From assembly GCA_028023455.1 (NCBI GenBank), contig JAQFVV010006197.1:19463254-19527253 (forward strand): a DNA stretch of 64,000 nt. The letters run 5' to 3'. The stretch's first letter is position 1. Each line of letters begins with the position of its first letter. This document shows, piece after piece, positions 38,470 through 51,527 of the stretch. This DNA is from Epiperipatus broadwayi. Its lineage: Eukaryota; Onychophora; Udeonychophora; Euonychophora; Peripatidae. The translations under genes and the position numbers were made by a program. The notes under the pieces were generated by a model that ran no database searches, was not told the DNA's origin, and worked only from the letters and a program-made list of their open reading frames with translations.

Positions 38470-39540
38470 TCTAGACATAAACCAGAGCTCTTGAAGCACT
38501 TCATAAAGAAGATATTTTTACTAGTCAAAAAAAGAAAAGTATTTTCAGTTATATTTTGATAAGTCTTTACAAATTACAAATCAGAAAAAATAGTAGCCAT
38601 AAAGTAAAACTTATAATATATTGCTAGTTAAAGATAAAATAAAAGACTGCACAAGATGGATCAAAAATAAGAGATAAAAATAAACTTCATTATAAAAGTA
38701 ATTCATTATTAATCCAGAGTCACTCAACATATGTTTAATAAATAACGTTATGATAAGAATCAAATCCACACAGCTTTCTGCTTAGTGATATTGAATAATA
38801 CTGTATTTGAATGCACACTCCAGTATTCATCTTGATTTATTCAAACTCCAAGATTTTAATGTTTTTATAGCTATATAGATTTGACACTATATATGTTACT
38901 CAGTTATGTACTAAATTAAAGTGCTTTTGACCTTTGGTGAAGTAAGAAAAATATAAAACAAATTTCTGAGCTTACATTTAATATTCTCTATGAAGAGCAG
39001 TATTATTCTATTATTTTAATCCAGACTCATTTATTATAGGAATGCATAATCATTTCCACTAATTCTAGTTACTTCCTTCAACAATGAGAAACATTAAATA
39101 TGTATACACACAAAAAAAAGAGATAAAAGTGCCTACAGGTACTATATAATTAAAGTCATCAATATCTATATAGTCTTTGATCACTAGCATGAATGGTATA
39201 TAAAGTAACATGACTTTTGAATGTGTCAATACATCCACTGCTTCTCACAGATGAAGATCAATAGCCAGAAAATGTCTGAGAATAATATTAACACATCCAT
39301 GTAGTATCTACCAACTACTCAGATTTACAATATGTCTTTGAAGTAGAATAAGAGTGTTTAAATCACATGATAAATGAAATCTGGGAGAATCATAAATTAT
39401 TTTGCTTAATATATAAAGATTTTATTAATGTCAAATTTTTATAAGAAAATAGTAAAAATAAATAAATACAATTTTCAATGATAAAAAAAAATGCTACTTA
39501 GAAACAAAATATACTATAATGGAATAGATTATTCAAAATT
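38470..39540. other. AT-rich stretch without recognised features
   Basis: I see nothing in it that can be supported as a gene or element. Confidence 0.45.
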
Positions 39541-39729
39541 GAAATCTAAATATGATATTGTTTTCCTGAAAGTTTGTGATGATGGTGTTTTGGTTGTATT
39601 TATATATTGGACTATTTCCATCATCTAATATGATGATTGAATGTCTTTAGAAAAATTTAACTTTATTTAAATATTCAAATACATTTAACAGTTAGTAATA
39701 GCATACAGGTTAGTATATGTACAATGTTT

Positions 39730-39835
39730 TGATAGGTCTTCCCTCTTAGTACTAGCATGGGAATCGAACCTGGAGCCTTAGATTCTTGAGTATTGAATTT
39801 TAACACTCAAACCAATTGAGATATTCTGCCAAAAA
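39730..39835 (-). mobile_element. tRNA-like (SINE-type) module in the PLE 3' region, minus copy
   Basis: On the minus strand TATCTCAATTGGTTTGAG (about 39,810-39,827) fits an A box and GGTTCGATTCC (39,770-39,760) is a perfect B box, 45-50 bases apart as in a tRNA gene. It begins about 30 bases after the PLE stop codon. The same module sits at the same place in the plus-strand copy. The acceptor stem does not pair well, so it is not a working tRNA gene. Confidence 0.7.
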
Positions 39836-39865
39836 CAACAGTCAGTAGAATTTTCATATATTTAT

Positions 39866-40680
39866 CTATGAAGTTCCTCCTAATTTCTGCACTTGTCCCA
39901 AAGAGCAAAGTTGATTAATGGTTTCCATATATATAGGTTGACTTATGGGATTGTTTGCCATCATCATGTGAGCAGTTTCATTAAATTTTCTTCTTTGCAC
40001 CTTTTCTTCCATATCCAATATTTTAGTACATACATGGTATGCTACCTTAGACACATCTGTTTTCTCTCTTCCAATCACCAGTTTGTGTTCTTGAAAGCAC
40101 TTTTCAGTGGAACGACTGATCTCACCAAAAAATGTTCTTCCACATTCACATGGTATTTCATAGATGCAGTTTGTTCTTTTCAGCATTTTAAATTTAGGTT
40201 TTGTAGATGTTAGAATTCCTCGTAGTGTGGTATGGCTCTGGAAGCTATTCTGATATTATACTGATTGCAGATTTTCCTTAATTTGTCTGCTGTTTTTGAT
40301 ATGTATGATACATACAGTACCAATTGTTTTTTTTTTTTTGATGGTTCTTTTTGTTATCAATTTAAGGTTTTCTTAATAACATCTGATTGATAAACATTTT
40401 TCATAAGAGTTTATTCTATACAGATCTTTTTTCAAATCGTTGGTTTCTGAATAAACTTCTTTTGCTCTGTTCCATAGTGAGAGTATCCATGTTTTGTGTT
40501 TTTGGGATGATTGGATGTATAGGCTAAGTATTTTCCTGTATGTGTAGGTTTTTGGTAAACTTAGTTTTGATTTTACCATGAGGGAGTCTTGTCACAAGAA
40601 CATCTAAGAATGCCAATTTTTGTTCTTGTTCTGATTTTATTGTGAATTTAATTGAAGGGTTATCCATCAGATGTTGTAAA
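39866..40680 (-). pseudogene. Penelope-like element: reverse transcriptase C-terminus and GIY-YIG domain
   Basis: On the minus strand, 40,680 to about 40,540 reads PSIKFTIKSEQEQKLAFLDV (followed by LVTR), the FLD motif region near the end of the Penelope reverse transcriptase. After stops, 40,315-40,200 reads TADKLRKICNQYNIRIAS, the thumb segment that precedes the nuclease. The 106-residue frame 39,866-40,186 begins with NCIYEIPCECG and continues FFGEISRSTEKCFQEHKL: this is the GIY-YIG nuclease, with the second half (normally YIGE) changed to FFGE. It ends with HMMMANNPISQP and a short basic tail. PLEs use this nuclease to cut target DNA for insertion. The N-terminal two thirds of the protein are absent and there are several stops, so the copy is 5'-truncated and dead. 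Confidence 0.85.
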
Positions 40681-40739
40681 AAAAAACTTAAATAGACAAC
40701 AAAAAGAACAATGAAAAGAAAAAAAACAATTATTGGTAT

Positions 40740-41234
40740 TGTAGTGTACTCATACATATCAAAAACAGCAGACAATTTAAGGAAAATCTGCAATCAGTAT
40801 AACAACAGAACAGCTTTCCAGAGCCATACCACACTATGAGAAATTCTAACATCTACAAAATCTAAACTTGAAATACTGAAAAGAAACAATGCATCTATGA
40901 AATACCATGTGAATTTGGAAGAACATATATTGGTAACAATCATCCCATTGAAAAGCATTGGCAAGGACCCAAACTGATGATTAGAAGAGAGAAAACAGGT
41001 GCTAAGGTAGAAGATCATATATGTACCAATGAATATATGTTCAATTGGGGAAAATACAAAAATATTAATAGAGAAGACAAGATACAAAGAAGAAAATTTA
41101 AAGAAGATGCTTTCAGCACAATGGCAAACAATCCTATAAGTCAATCTAATGTGATTGCACATAATGTATGGAAACCAGTAATCAACATTGCTTTTAGAAA
41201 AAAGAGGAGAAATCAGGAGGAATCTCATAGATAA
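40740..41234 (+). pseudogene. Penelope-like element: thumb and GIY-YIG domain, inverted copy
   Basis: The plus strand repeats the same order as the minus copy: a decayed ISKTADNLRKICNQYN segment near 40,755-40,802, then CIYEIPCEFGRTYIG near 40,890-40,935, where the YIG half is better preserved than in the partner. The open frame 40,977-41,234 continues with MIRREKTGAKVEDHICTNEY, RRKFKEDAFSTMANNPISQS and a basic end KKRRNQEESHR. It starts well inside the domain, so its ATG is not a real start. Comparing the two arms recovers both GIY and YIG halves, showing that they came from one family and decayed independently. Confidence 0.82.
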
Positions 41235-41261
41235 ATATATAAAATTTCTACTCACTGTTGC

Positions 41262-41350
41262 CTTTGGGAGGATGGCTCAGTTGACTAGAGTATTACCTTA
41301 AAATTCAATATTCAAGAATTTAAGATCCAGGTTCAATTCCCATGCTAGTA
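41262..41350 (+). mobile_element. tRNA-like (SINE-type) module in the PLE 3' region, plus copy
   Basis: TGGCTCAGTTGACTAG (41,273-41,288) fits an A box and GGTTCAATTCC (41,330-41,340) a B box. The segment then reads CCATGCTAGTA, exactly as in the minus-strand partner. A further stretch with GGTCAGGCCAGCAACACCTG follows in this copy only. It could drive RNA polymerase III transcription or be a SINE captured by the PLE. Confidence 0.72.
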
Positions 41351-41559
41351 TTGTCACTGGTCAGGCCAGCAACACCTGAAAAAGATGGGAGAATAATACC
41401 TCACAAAACATTGTGCATATACTAACCTGTGTGCTATTACTAACAGTTTAATGTATTTGGAATATTTAAATAAGTTACATTTTTCTAAAGCCATATTCAA
41501 TACTCATATTAGATGATGGAAATAGTCCAATATAAAAATACCACTAAATATGATATGGT

Positions 41560-44500
41560 TTAGCAGTATGACAATAATAAAAGTCTAACCAAATATGATA
41601 ACTTGACAATAATTTTTCATGACAACATTTTATTAAAAATTTATCATTTCAAGTAATTGAAAATTAAATACATATTGTATATAGACTATAATTTTTAATG
41701 AGTGGGTTTGCTTGAATAATTTCAGTATAAATGAAAAGCTAGATCAGAATCAAAATCAATTCACTTTCTACTAGCTGGATCTTGCAGAAGATATTGTTTG
41801 TATATATACATATGAGGGTGAGAGATATGTGAGTTTCAAAATGCATTTATATTGAGAAATATTAGTCTGATTTCTATACTAATGGATGGTTTCAATATGA
41901 TAGAACTAATGAAAAAAGTATATAAAAACTTCTATAAATATATAAAAATTATTATTTGAAAAGGCTTTTAAAGTAATAGAATATCATTCAAAAATGCAGA
42001 TGAGAAAGTAAAGCTTTTATAAAAGCATTAAATTATATGCATATATATATATATATTGTACCCTTACTTCTCGATATATAATATATATTGTAATCTTAAG
42101 GTTTGTATGTGTATAATGTGGATATATTTGAAAAACATTTTTTTATATATTTTATTTTCTTCTAATAAGCAATTTATATATTAGATATGGTGAATAATTT
42201 AATAAGTTAAATTTTAGCTAGAGAATTGTTGCTATAGGCTATTTCTTTAAATAAGTCTAAGTAAAAACAATTTTAATTAATTTTAAAATATTAGTTAAGT
42301 TAATTTTCTAATTTTTATGTTTTAAATCCATAGATTCGCATTTCTATTAATGTATAATTCACCCTTAGATTCAAATACATTTATACATTAGATGTAGTTT
42401 TATAAAAATAAAGTAATATTTACCAAGGCTGTACCCTCAAGAATATGCGTGTAAAATGCAATATTAGGGACCTCTACAGGTCTTAACCGCAAGCTTATGC
42501 TTTGGAAGAAAAGAGGGGAACCCTTCTTTACTTCAACCTACTTTCTATTTAAATAGGTGAAGCTGAAGTGGTTAGATCTAAGAGCGTGAAGCTATTCAAT
42601 ACTTCACTGATTAAGTCCATATTTCTTATTACACATTAATACTCGCGAATATTTAAACTAAAATATTATTGTTAAAATTTTATTAATTTTTACAATATTA
42701 TATTACATTTTGAAAACTTCTTTAAAAAACCGTTAAATAAATGTATTGTTATCATAACAGTTAATTTAGTACTAAATAATAAATTGTATTTTAGATATAA
42801 TATTAATTTGTTTTGTCTGAAAATCCAAACAGTTGTTTAAAAAAAATCTATTATTAGAATACTTGCCTTGACAACTAATTAAGGTGACATTAATTATCAA
42901 TTAATAATGCCCCAAATATGTTGATCATCGATTTCATTAAGATCACATCACTTGTCTTATAAATACAGTTTACCACATGTTGAAAAATCATTCCATATAC
43001 TTTGTTATATACTTAACTAGATAATTAAATGGCTTGTTAATTTATTAATTAGTTTATTATCTCTATAAAACAATTGAAGTCTAGAGTTATCTGCTGAAAG
43101 CCTCCTGCAAATTGACTCATTTGTCTCACTGCAATATTTCTGCCTAAATATTCACAACATAAAACATTAACAAGTTGCTTGCTTTATCAGAGGAAAGATA
43201 CACAAAACTGTAACATGGATTTGCTATTGTTGGAAAATTTACATATGTAAAAATTACTTATTATAAACTTTTATCAATTATCAATCTGTTGTTTGTGGTA
43301 ATATTTGAATTTAAATGAAAATTATTGTGCTGATATTATGAATAAAAAGATGCTTAAACTTATGAATAATTTATTAAGCCTTTACTTTAAAAATTTATGG
43401 TGTTTTTCTGTTAGATCATTAATAACAAGTATTTTCTTCCTCATGTTAAATTTTTAGCTATATCAAAAATTTGAACTATCTGCTGACTTGAGAAATAATT
43501 TAATAAACTAATGAAAGTAGCTGTAAACTTTTTTTAAAATTATGGATACCTGAGATATATTTAATTTGTTTTTTTTATGAGATATTTTGACTATGAGATG
43601 CTTTCTTAATTTTTTAAAAGGAAAGATTAATGTTTTCTAAGAAATGGGATTTTATTTGCAAAGAATAATGTGAAAAATTAATTCTTATTTCACATTTATT
43701 TTAAAGTGAAAAGTATTTGCTTCAATATACTTTATTGTATTGGAATATTCTATTTGCTATGTTAAATATATTAAATCAATGCTTTAAATTTCATATTAAT
43801 TCGTATTGTATTAGTGCTCTATTTGTTTGCCTTGGATTTTAAAAGAATGGCTTATCCAATTGTGATCTTTAAACATTAGGGATATTTTAAATAAAATATT
43901 TGGAATTTGAATGGACATGTTATGTGGATTGGAACATTTAAAAATGTGTTTTAGAACAAGAGATTTAAGAATCTATAAACTGTCTATAAGTGGTAAAAGA
44001 AAAATAAACTTTTTTTAAGGCATAAATTTATCAATACATTTTTCTTATGCATTTAATATTTTGCTAATAATTTGTATATAGTTTATGTATCATGTATGGA
44101 TATAGGAGTTCTCAAAATATAATTGCATTGTTATATCAATGATTGTAATAAATATTTGGTATAGGATTGTTTAATGAATAGTATGGATGAAGGATAGAAT
44201 TGAAGATGATGCATTGTTTTTGATAAAATTATTGATTTATAATGCTTATATCTAATTATTTTTATTATTAATACAATGTGTTTTATCAGTCCTTCATATT
44301 GTGTTTATAATTATATAATAAACAGTATGTTTTTGCAATTATTTTCATATGTTATTTTGAAGTATGCTTTGAAGTACAGTTCATCATTCATAGATGACTT
44401 ATAATGTGTTGGACAATGTTTATGGTGGTTTATTCTCATCAAGTTTATTTAGATTAATGACATGATACTAATGCAAATTTTGCATTTATAGATCCTATCA

Positions 44501-46080
44501 TTTTGCTGATCCTATTTATTGGTGTTAGTGATAAGATGTTGTAGGCATGTGTCTTATGACCTCCATCTTTATTTGCTCTTGATATTATTAGAGTAATTTT
44601 TGAAACAATAATAGTGTTAATATTCTTAGCATGAATATTGAATGTGCAAAAACTTTGATAAAACATTCTTTGTTTAAACTTAAGCAGTTATTTTATATAG
44701 GCATAGAAAATTATACATCATCCCCAGTTTCATTGGCAACATAGTTTGTTAAACACATGAATGAAGTTTCTTATACTAATGACCTATTTAGAATAATTGT
44801 CAAATTTTAAAATAAAGAGAGAATTTTATTTATTCATAAATGGTAGATATTTTCTTTAACAATTTAAGTTGATTATTAAAACATTATTATAACTATTATA
44901 TCTGATATTATTGATAAAATGTTTATTTGTTTCTTAATTTCTATTTTTGTCTTAGTTATCATCATCTGCATAATCAGAAAATTCAAATCACACAAGAATA
45001 AGAACATTTGAGTTATAAGAGCATATAGTATATAAAAATCATTTCCTTAAAATCAATGTCATGTAGTATTGGAGTTATTCCAATGTTTTAAAATTATTTT
45101 ATTTAGATTATCTTTATTTTAATTATAACAAAGCTTAATGTGATGTATGAGTATAAACAAAATCCCTTTCTTACTCATTGTGTCATTAACATTATCACAT
45201 GATGTTGGATAAGAGTAATTGGAATAAAAGAGTCTCATTATTATATTATAACCAAATCTATTTATGATTCATGTTTTAAAACAATTGCATAAAAAGAAAG
45301 TATGTCATATGATATATGATATTATAGTGATGATAGGATTTGAACCTGAGATAGAAAAAAATCTTATATTTTTTGTATAAAAAATAACGGTTTTTGAAAG
45401 TGGACATGTAGGGGCTAGCACAGAGTGAGGGTAAGGTTACAATATTATGTACCAAAATATATAAAACAATGTATACAAATATGTAGTCAAACAATATATA
45501 TTAAAAGTGTCCTATATCAGTAACAAAAATTTACTAAGTTTACATTAAAACTATAAAAAAAAAAACATAAATTAAAACAAAACAATAAATTTAATAGAAA
45601 TTCACTAAGTGTAATACTTAAAAAAAATAATGGATGTAAAAATGGTAGACTTCACGAATAATATGATAAAAAACAAGAAAGATTAATTAGCAATTATTAA
45701 ACATTGGACTTACTATTATGTTTAAAAATAAGACAGTTCATGAATGTTTAGCATTAAAGTTATAAGAAGCTAGTCAAACCGGCAGTTATTAATTGATATA
45801 TTTACTATTATTATTAAAAAGAGTCAAAATGTATTTTCTATCAATAAATTCGCTTAATTATATGAGCTCCCATTGCTTCCAACTGTTCTGCACAAAATGT
45901 AAAAATTTTTGCCACTTGATAAGCTAAACCATTATTCTGCTATTTTGAATAAGAGAAAAAGGTTTGACCAAAATTAACATTAATGAAAACTATAATGATA
46001 ATAATGAACTTGACAAAAATGCACCTCTCTCTTTTATCTGAATCTTACCTTAACTATTTATTTTTTCAGAATTTATCCAA
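41560..46080. other. AT-rich stretch without recognised genes
   Basis: The segment 42,430-42,640 is less AT-rich (GGTACCCTC-like start, AAGAGGGGAACCCTTCTTTA, GGTGAAGCTGAAGTGG) and might be an untranslated exon or an old repeat, but no frame is open across it. 42,050-42,090 is the partner of the short repeat at 9.7 kb. A B-box-like word in minus orientation lies near 45,338. Nothing else can be supported. Confidence 0.4.
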
Positions 46081-46090
46081 TTTATATAAG

Positions 46091-46238
46091 GCATGGTCAG
46101 TGAAAGTTGGGGTATTTATAGAAATGCACTCTAAACTTAAGTGATTCACTTAAGTTTTTTAAACTCTTACTAATGGAGATTTATAATATTTAAAGTAATT
46201 TCACATTATAGGAGTTCAACTTCCAATCTAATATATTT
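46091..46238 (+). repeat. direct repeat of about 150 bp containing a hairpin, copy 1
   Basis: Matches 46,412-46,571 in the same orientation from GCATGGT through GTGAAAGTTGG, AATGCACTCTAAACTTAAGT, TTTTTTAAACTCTTACT to CTTCCAATCTAATATAT. Within it, 46,133-46,157 is a perfect hairpin with an 11-bp stem (AAACTTAAGTG and its complement) and a 3-base loop. Confidence 0.8.
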
Positions 46239-46411
46239 CAAGATTTTCAGGGCTTTATAATAATAGATTTACATTTATAAGATATGTTTTGTCTGATCAT
46301 GGGTGGTTAAAAATGAGACACTGTCTTTCTCCCATGAGAGGTTAAATAGATTTGTACAATTCAAAATTTGATTATAACATCAGGCACACAATAGACCCAA
46401 GCCCTGATTTA

Positions 46412-46571
46412 GCATGGTTAGTGAAAGTTGGTATATTTATAAAAATGCACTCTAAACTTAAGTGATTCACTTAAGTTTTTTAAACTCTTACTGATGTGTG
46501 AGTGCATGAAAATTTATAATATTTAAAAGTAATAGTGCATTATTGGAGTTTGACTTCCAATCTAATATATT
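46412..46571 (+). repeat. direct repeat of about 150 bp containing a hairpin, copy 2
   Basis: Second copy; the hairpin is preserved exactly at 46,454-46,478. It has an extra segment GTGTGAGTGCATG compared with copy 1. About 170 bp of unrelated sequence separates the copies, so they could be two ends of a small element or two independent insertions. Confidence 0.8.
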
Positions 46572-46579
46572 ATAAGGCA

Positions 46580-49360
46580 TATGGGTGCATTCATAGTCAA
46601 TATGATTTACTGAGCTTTCTCAAATTTTGGTCATATTGCTTCAAGAAAATTTTTGTACTAATAAAAGATCTTACACAATCTGCAAGTAACTTTGTTACTA
46701 TTTTTGCATGGTAAAGACAGACAGATTATTTTAATACTAATGTAACTTTTTATTCACAATCAATCAATGTAGTTCTAGCCATCTACTAAAAAGAAAAATA
46801 ATAATAATATAAACCTGGATTGATATCTTGTTTCACAATGCAATATTAGACTTATGTTTTTATAAATGAACTGTTATGCTGTGAAACATGGTATGCCCTG
46901 TTTTCGCAATGAATTTATCTCGAGGTCAAAATATTGTTCTATAGACATTTATTATCCTTTTTATTTTCTATTGTTACAATAGTAATATTTTCTGTTTACC
47001 ACTTTGTTTTATTGCAATGTTTTCATAAGTTTTTGTTTTCAAAATAAAATATAGTGAAATTGTCAATTCATAATAAAAAAAAATTGCAAGGGAACCAACT
47101 ATGAAATAATTATTTATCTAATATTGAGAATGGTTTGTATAGTAAAAGATTGGGGACTTATTTAGCACAGAATGAGTATTTATTTGTATTTAATTAGAAA
47201 ATTTCCAAATACCGGAAATAATTTTGAAAACATTTAAAGAATACTTTTCATAGAAGCAAAAGTGAGTTCTATAAAAGTAAGTTGAAATTTGTTATAAAAC
47301 CAAAAATTATATGTTAAATGTAGTTCACTAAATAAAATTTACTTAGGGATTGAAGAAAAACTTTTATATATATATTTCAAAGTATTAAAAATTATAATTT
47401 GTTTGAAAATCTGTTTAAAATCCCCCTCTCCCGTCTTTAAATTATAAAATCTAATTACATAAAAAATAAAATGAATGGTTTTAAAAAAATCTAAATTTAA
47501 AATGTAAAACATTATTTTTTATTTTCTGTAGTATTTTTAAAAAGATTAAGCTAATCCATGAATATCTTAGTTAAACTTAAAGTCCCATCACTGTCTAGTA
47601 AATTTTGGTTTCGCAGTAATTAAAAATAAAATAGTTATAAAAAGAGAGAAAGAAAAAACTTAAGACGTCTGTGTTTCTCTACTCAAATGTCATTTATATG
47701 TACTACACTTATATTCTAGAATCATAAGATAACTCAGTGAGTAAAGAAAAAAACTTTTGTAGAACATCATCACAAGCAACTATCTGAAATAAAAGGAAAA
47801 ATTTAGAAACACTAAATCATGATTCATCAGTTTTTATCATTAATTATTGAATATTTCACTCTGCAGAATGGACAAAATGTATTAAATCATACAATTCTGC
47901 AAGAGAATACTTGAAAATAGATATCAGTTTTTGACCACTTAGTTAACATTATTAGCATCCTCTTAAAACAAATCAATATTATGAAATCATTAGAAAGAGT
48001 AGCTAAAACTAAAATTTATGAGACCAAAGAAGTATAAAATCTAGAGTGTGCATTTTTAATAAATTCTCTGTTTTTTGTTGCAATCTTACAGGAAAAAAAA
48101 AAGAACTATGTGAAAACAAAGAAACTGCTCTTAATACAGTATTAATCATATTTCTAGTATGAGTTTAAGCAATTATTATTTTGTTATAATAACACAATGA
48201 TTTTAAGAATAATGCATTTAACATGCATTTTATAATCAAATAAAGTAAAAAAAATATTACTCAATAAAAATTAAAATTGTTAACATAATTAATTTTAACA
48301 TGATATACTTACTATAAGTTAAATGTGCCTCCTAGTTTTAAAGCATAAATGGTTGTCAGGATTATTATTCTGATTCAAAAGGATAACTTGAAATTATAAA
48401 ACCAGGTGATTGTTATAAAATATTGTATATATAAATTCTAAGGCATTTAGCTTTCATAATTTAAAGAAATAAAGTTAAATTTGAAGAACTAAATAAAGAT
48501 TTCTCATCATTCAAATTTACTATTAAAATCATCTTACGCATAGAAAAGTTTGTCACCATAGAGAATGTGTACCATAATTCATATATTGCTATTATAATAG
48601 CCCTAAAGATAATAAAATCTATAAGTAGGTTATATGTATGTATGCACACCTATGAATAAATTTGCCATTATGCATACATATATATAATATTATATTTTAT
48701 TTGAATATTTTTTTAGCTTATTATTTAAAGTATTATTGTAATTAATGCTGTAGATTATATTTTAACCATAAATTATGATCTATGTAAGTCCTATTTCAAA
48801 TGTATAGAGATAAATAGCTCCCCTTTTAATATAATAAATAAACTTTTTATAGAGTGGAATTTTTCCTTTACAAATATGCTTACATATTCAGCATACAAGT
48901 ATTAAGCTATTCGTTAGCCAAATGAAAATATACATTTGAATAAGTGTGTCTTATTTACACGATCATCATAATTTGGAAAAAAATAATAAAATTATAATAA
49001 TGAGATTTAGAATTTTAGGGAAGGGTACTTGACAGAGTAAAAGTCTCTCCCTCCCCATGTTATAATGATTGGATTTTATATTACAAGTAATTTGCCAAGT
49101 GCAACATCCTAATATTTTTTATAGTGGGAAAATATATATTTTTAAATTAAGAAAAGTTTGATATTTAAACAAAAATTATTTGTTATTGAAAACAGAAATT
49201 ATTAGCAATGTAAAAAAAAAAAAAACTATTTATATGAATATTTGAATCAGAAAAAGAAATCCTAAATAATTATTCTTTAGATATTTGAGTTTGAAAATCT
49301 TTTAGACATTTCTTTAGCAAAACATATTAATTTATTTTAATGATTATTTAGCTTTTCAAC
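46580..49360. other. AT-rich stretch without recognised features
   Basis: No coding or structured signal that I can support. Confidence 0.45.
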
Positions 49361-49364
49361 ATGT

Positions 49365-49460
49365 GTGTGATCAGGTGGATCAGCAATATGAGATGGCACT
49401 GAGAGTGGTGGGTCGTGTGAAAGTCTGAGTTCAAATCCCGCATATATTACATATATAAAT
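49365..49460 (+). mobile_element. tRNA-derived SINE fragment
   Basis: The segment from GATCAGGTGGATCAGCAATA to GAAAGTCTGAGTTCAAATCC (B box at about 49,428-49,438) is GC-richer than its flanks. The B-box word and the following ATTACAT are shared with 25.8 kb and, more weakly, with the loop of the hairpin at 37.6 kb. No tail or target duplication is clear. Confidence 0.55.
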
Positions 49461-51527
49461 GCAGGTTTAAGTCTGTACAATGTATTAAATTAATGATATA
49501 TGTAAAACCATTAAATTAATACTTAGTCATTTATATCTTATGATATTGATGTAAACTTTAATAAAAAAAATTATGTGTAATATTTTGTTTCTGACATATA
49601 CAAATTGCTATTCAATGCTACATCATATTGTAATGTATAAATAAAACGATATAAATATTCATTTATTTGATCTCCATATGTTTGTTTGTGTAACCAATTA
49701 GAACAGAAAAGCATACAAAGTATATACATTTAAATTTAATAGTTATAAGATAATTAAGAATTAAAATAGAAATTGGAACTTTTCACTGAAACTCTTTGTG
49801 AATCTGATTTTATTGCTTGAAGCTATAATTTAATTAAATTCATTGTGATTTATATGAAAGAATCATTTAATCACATAAAATATATAAATGTCAAGTTTAA
49901 AAAAGATTTGTAATCACTAATTGCTATGATAAGTAAAGGCAATTTATAATAAACAAATTATAAAGAGTTTAATCGCTAATAATTTTTTTTATTCTTATTA
50001 ATTCACCTACTAATACTATTCTGAATCTGATATTATCTCAGAAAGAGTTTGTTTTGACCAAAGATCTTGACTATGATAATTGGTTCAGGAATATAAAAGA
50101 AAAAATTAGAAGGGAAAATAAAAAGAAAGGATGATGAAAACTTCAATTCATATAAAATATATTTTGCATATTAATTACTATTATTATTTTTAATATTAAT
50201 TAATTATTTTAATATTATTTTTATTATTTAATATTATAATTTTTGTAAATATTGCATTATTTTAATGAACAGTTATCAAATTTAAATTTCAATTACAAAA
50301 ATGATTTGATGATGCCCAATGTGAGAATGATCATGTATAATGTCCATATTTTGAGATCTTCAAATATATCAATATTGAAGAGATCAAGTTAAAATTCAAA
50401 ACTAATAAACAGTATCTAGAGATAAATATGCCAAATTTATTATCATATATCTTTATAAGACATAGAATAATACCTAAAACATTTCATCATCCTATCATGT
50501 TCTTCCTACCCCATATCCATGAACTTGCAGAAGGGTAACTCAGAATATCTTGGATAATCAGATAACAGAAGTGACAGGTTGAGTTTCAATCCAGTAACTT
50601 ATGACTGTTGAGTGAATCATTCTATCATTTCATTAAATTATGCAGAATTCAAATAATTATTGCTAACAAAATTTTAATATGTTATTTATTTGAATATATT
50701 GTAAATATGACTTATTTAACTAAAAAGCAAAATACAAAAAAAGTACTTTATATATTACTTGCAAGCACTTATATAAATAAAACAGAAAAGATGTTTTGTT
50801 TGGTGTGAGATGTTAAATGGATATATAAAATTGGAAAAGCTTTACCAATTCTTTTACACAAAACACAAATAGAATATAATGAAATAAATAATATTAAAGT
50901 AGTCTTTAAAATCATTATGACCATTGTAAATCTAATAGAAAGAATTATTACCCTAACACACAATAGTTAAACAACATGATTACTAAATACATATTCTTTG
51001 GTATAAAAGTTAATCTAATATTAAAAATGAAAAAATAATGACAAATAACTAACAGTTGGAGATATGATTCATCAGAATATCTCTTGCTGTGAAAACATCT
51101 TGGTGCTTCCAAATTTTCAGAATCACTAGATTGAATCAAAATGGAAGCCAACTCTCAGCAAGCATACCATTCGTTATACTTATATCTCATATAGCTTTTG
51201 AATATTAACTTCTCTTTATAATTTAAAAAAATTTAAAATGTTTATTGGTAATAGTTGTAATTTGTTACTTGATGGATGAACTTCATATGATCACATGTGT
51301 TACTGTTTGGGTAAATAATTATTTAAAGATAAAACTGATGTTTAATATAAGATTTTTTCTTTGATTAGACAAAATAAATCTATATATGATTATTAAAAAA
51401 AGAATAGTTTAACAGGTTAAATAATATTTATTTATAAATAATTTAAATTATAAAGAAGCATAACATTATCCACCTTTTATCCTCTGAGTTATTATAATCA
51501 ATAAAGCAAGACATATATAGCATGACA

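Larger units (their letters stand above)
39546..41556. mobile_element. head-to-head pair of Penelope-like elements
   Basis: Two PLE copies lie with their 5' ends facing: one on the minus strand (about 39,590-40,680) and one 5'-truncated on the plus strand (about 40,695-41,541). The arms align over about 800 bp as inverted copies, including the ORF, the tRNA-like module and the outer end GGAAATAGTCCAATATA. The 13-base word CTAAATATGATAT occurs at 39,546-39,558 and 41,544-41,556, just outside the pair, and could be a target duplication of the whole unit. Paired copies with a truncated inverted partner are well known in PLEs. Confidence 0.8.

Noticed and set aside
38118-38528. Overlapping open frames over the G-rich island
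   Set aside because: Glycine- and proline-rich products of G/C runs read on both strands; not credible proteins.
40794-41255. 153-residue minus-strand open frame
   Set aside because: It is the antisense of the plus-strand PLE copy, whose GIY-YIG reading is far better supported.
41262-41350. Functional tRNA gene
   Set aside because: A and B boxes are present but the stems do not pair as in a tRNA, and the same module recurs in the PLE partner arm.
42430-42640. Host exon
   Set aside because: Base composition is suggestive but stops interrupt every frame and no convincing splice-site pair bounds an open segment.
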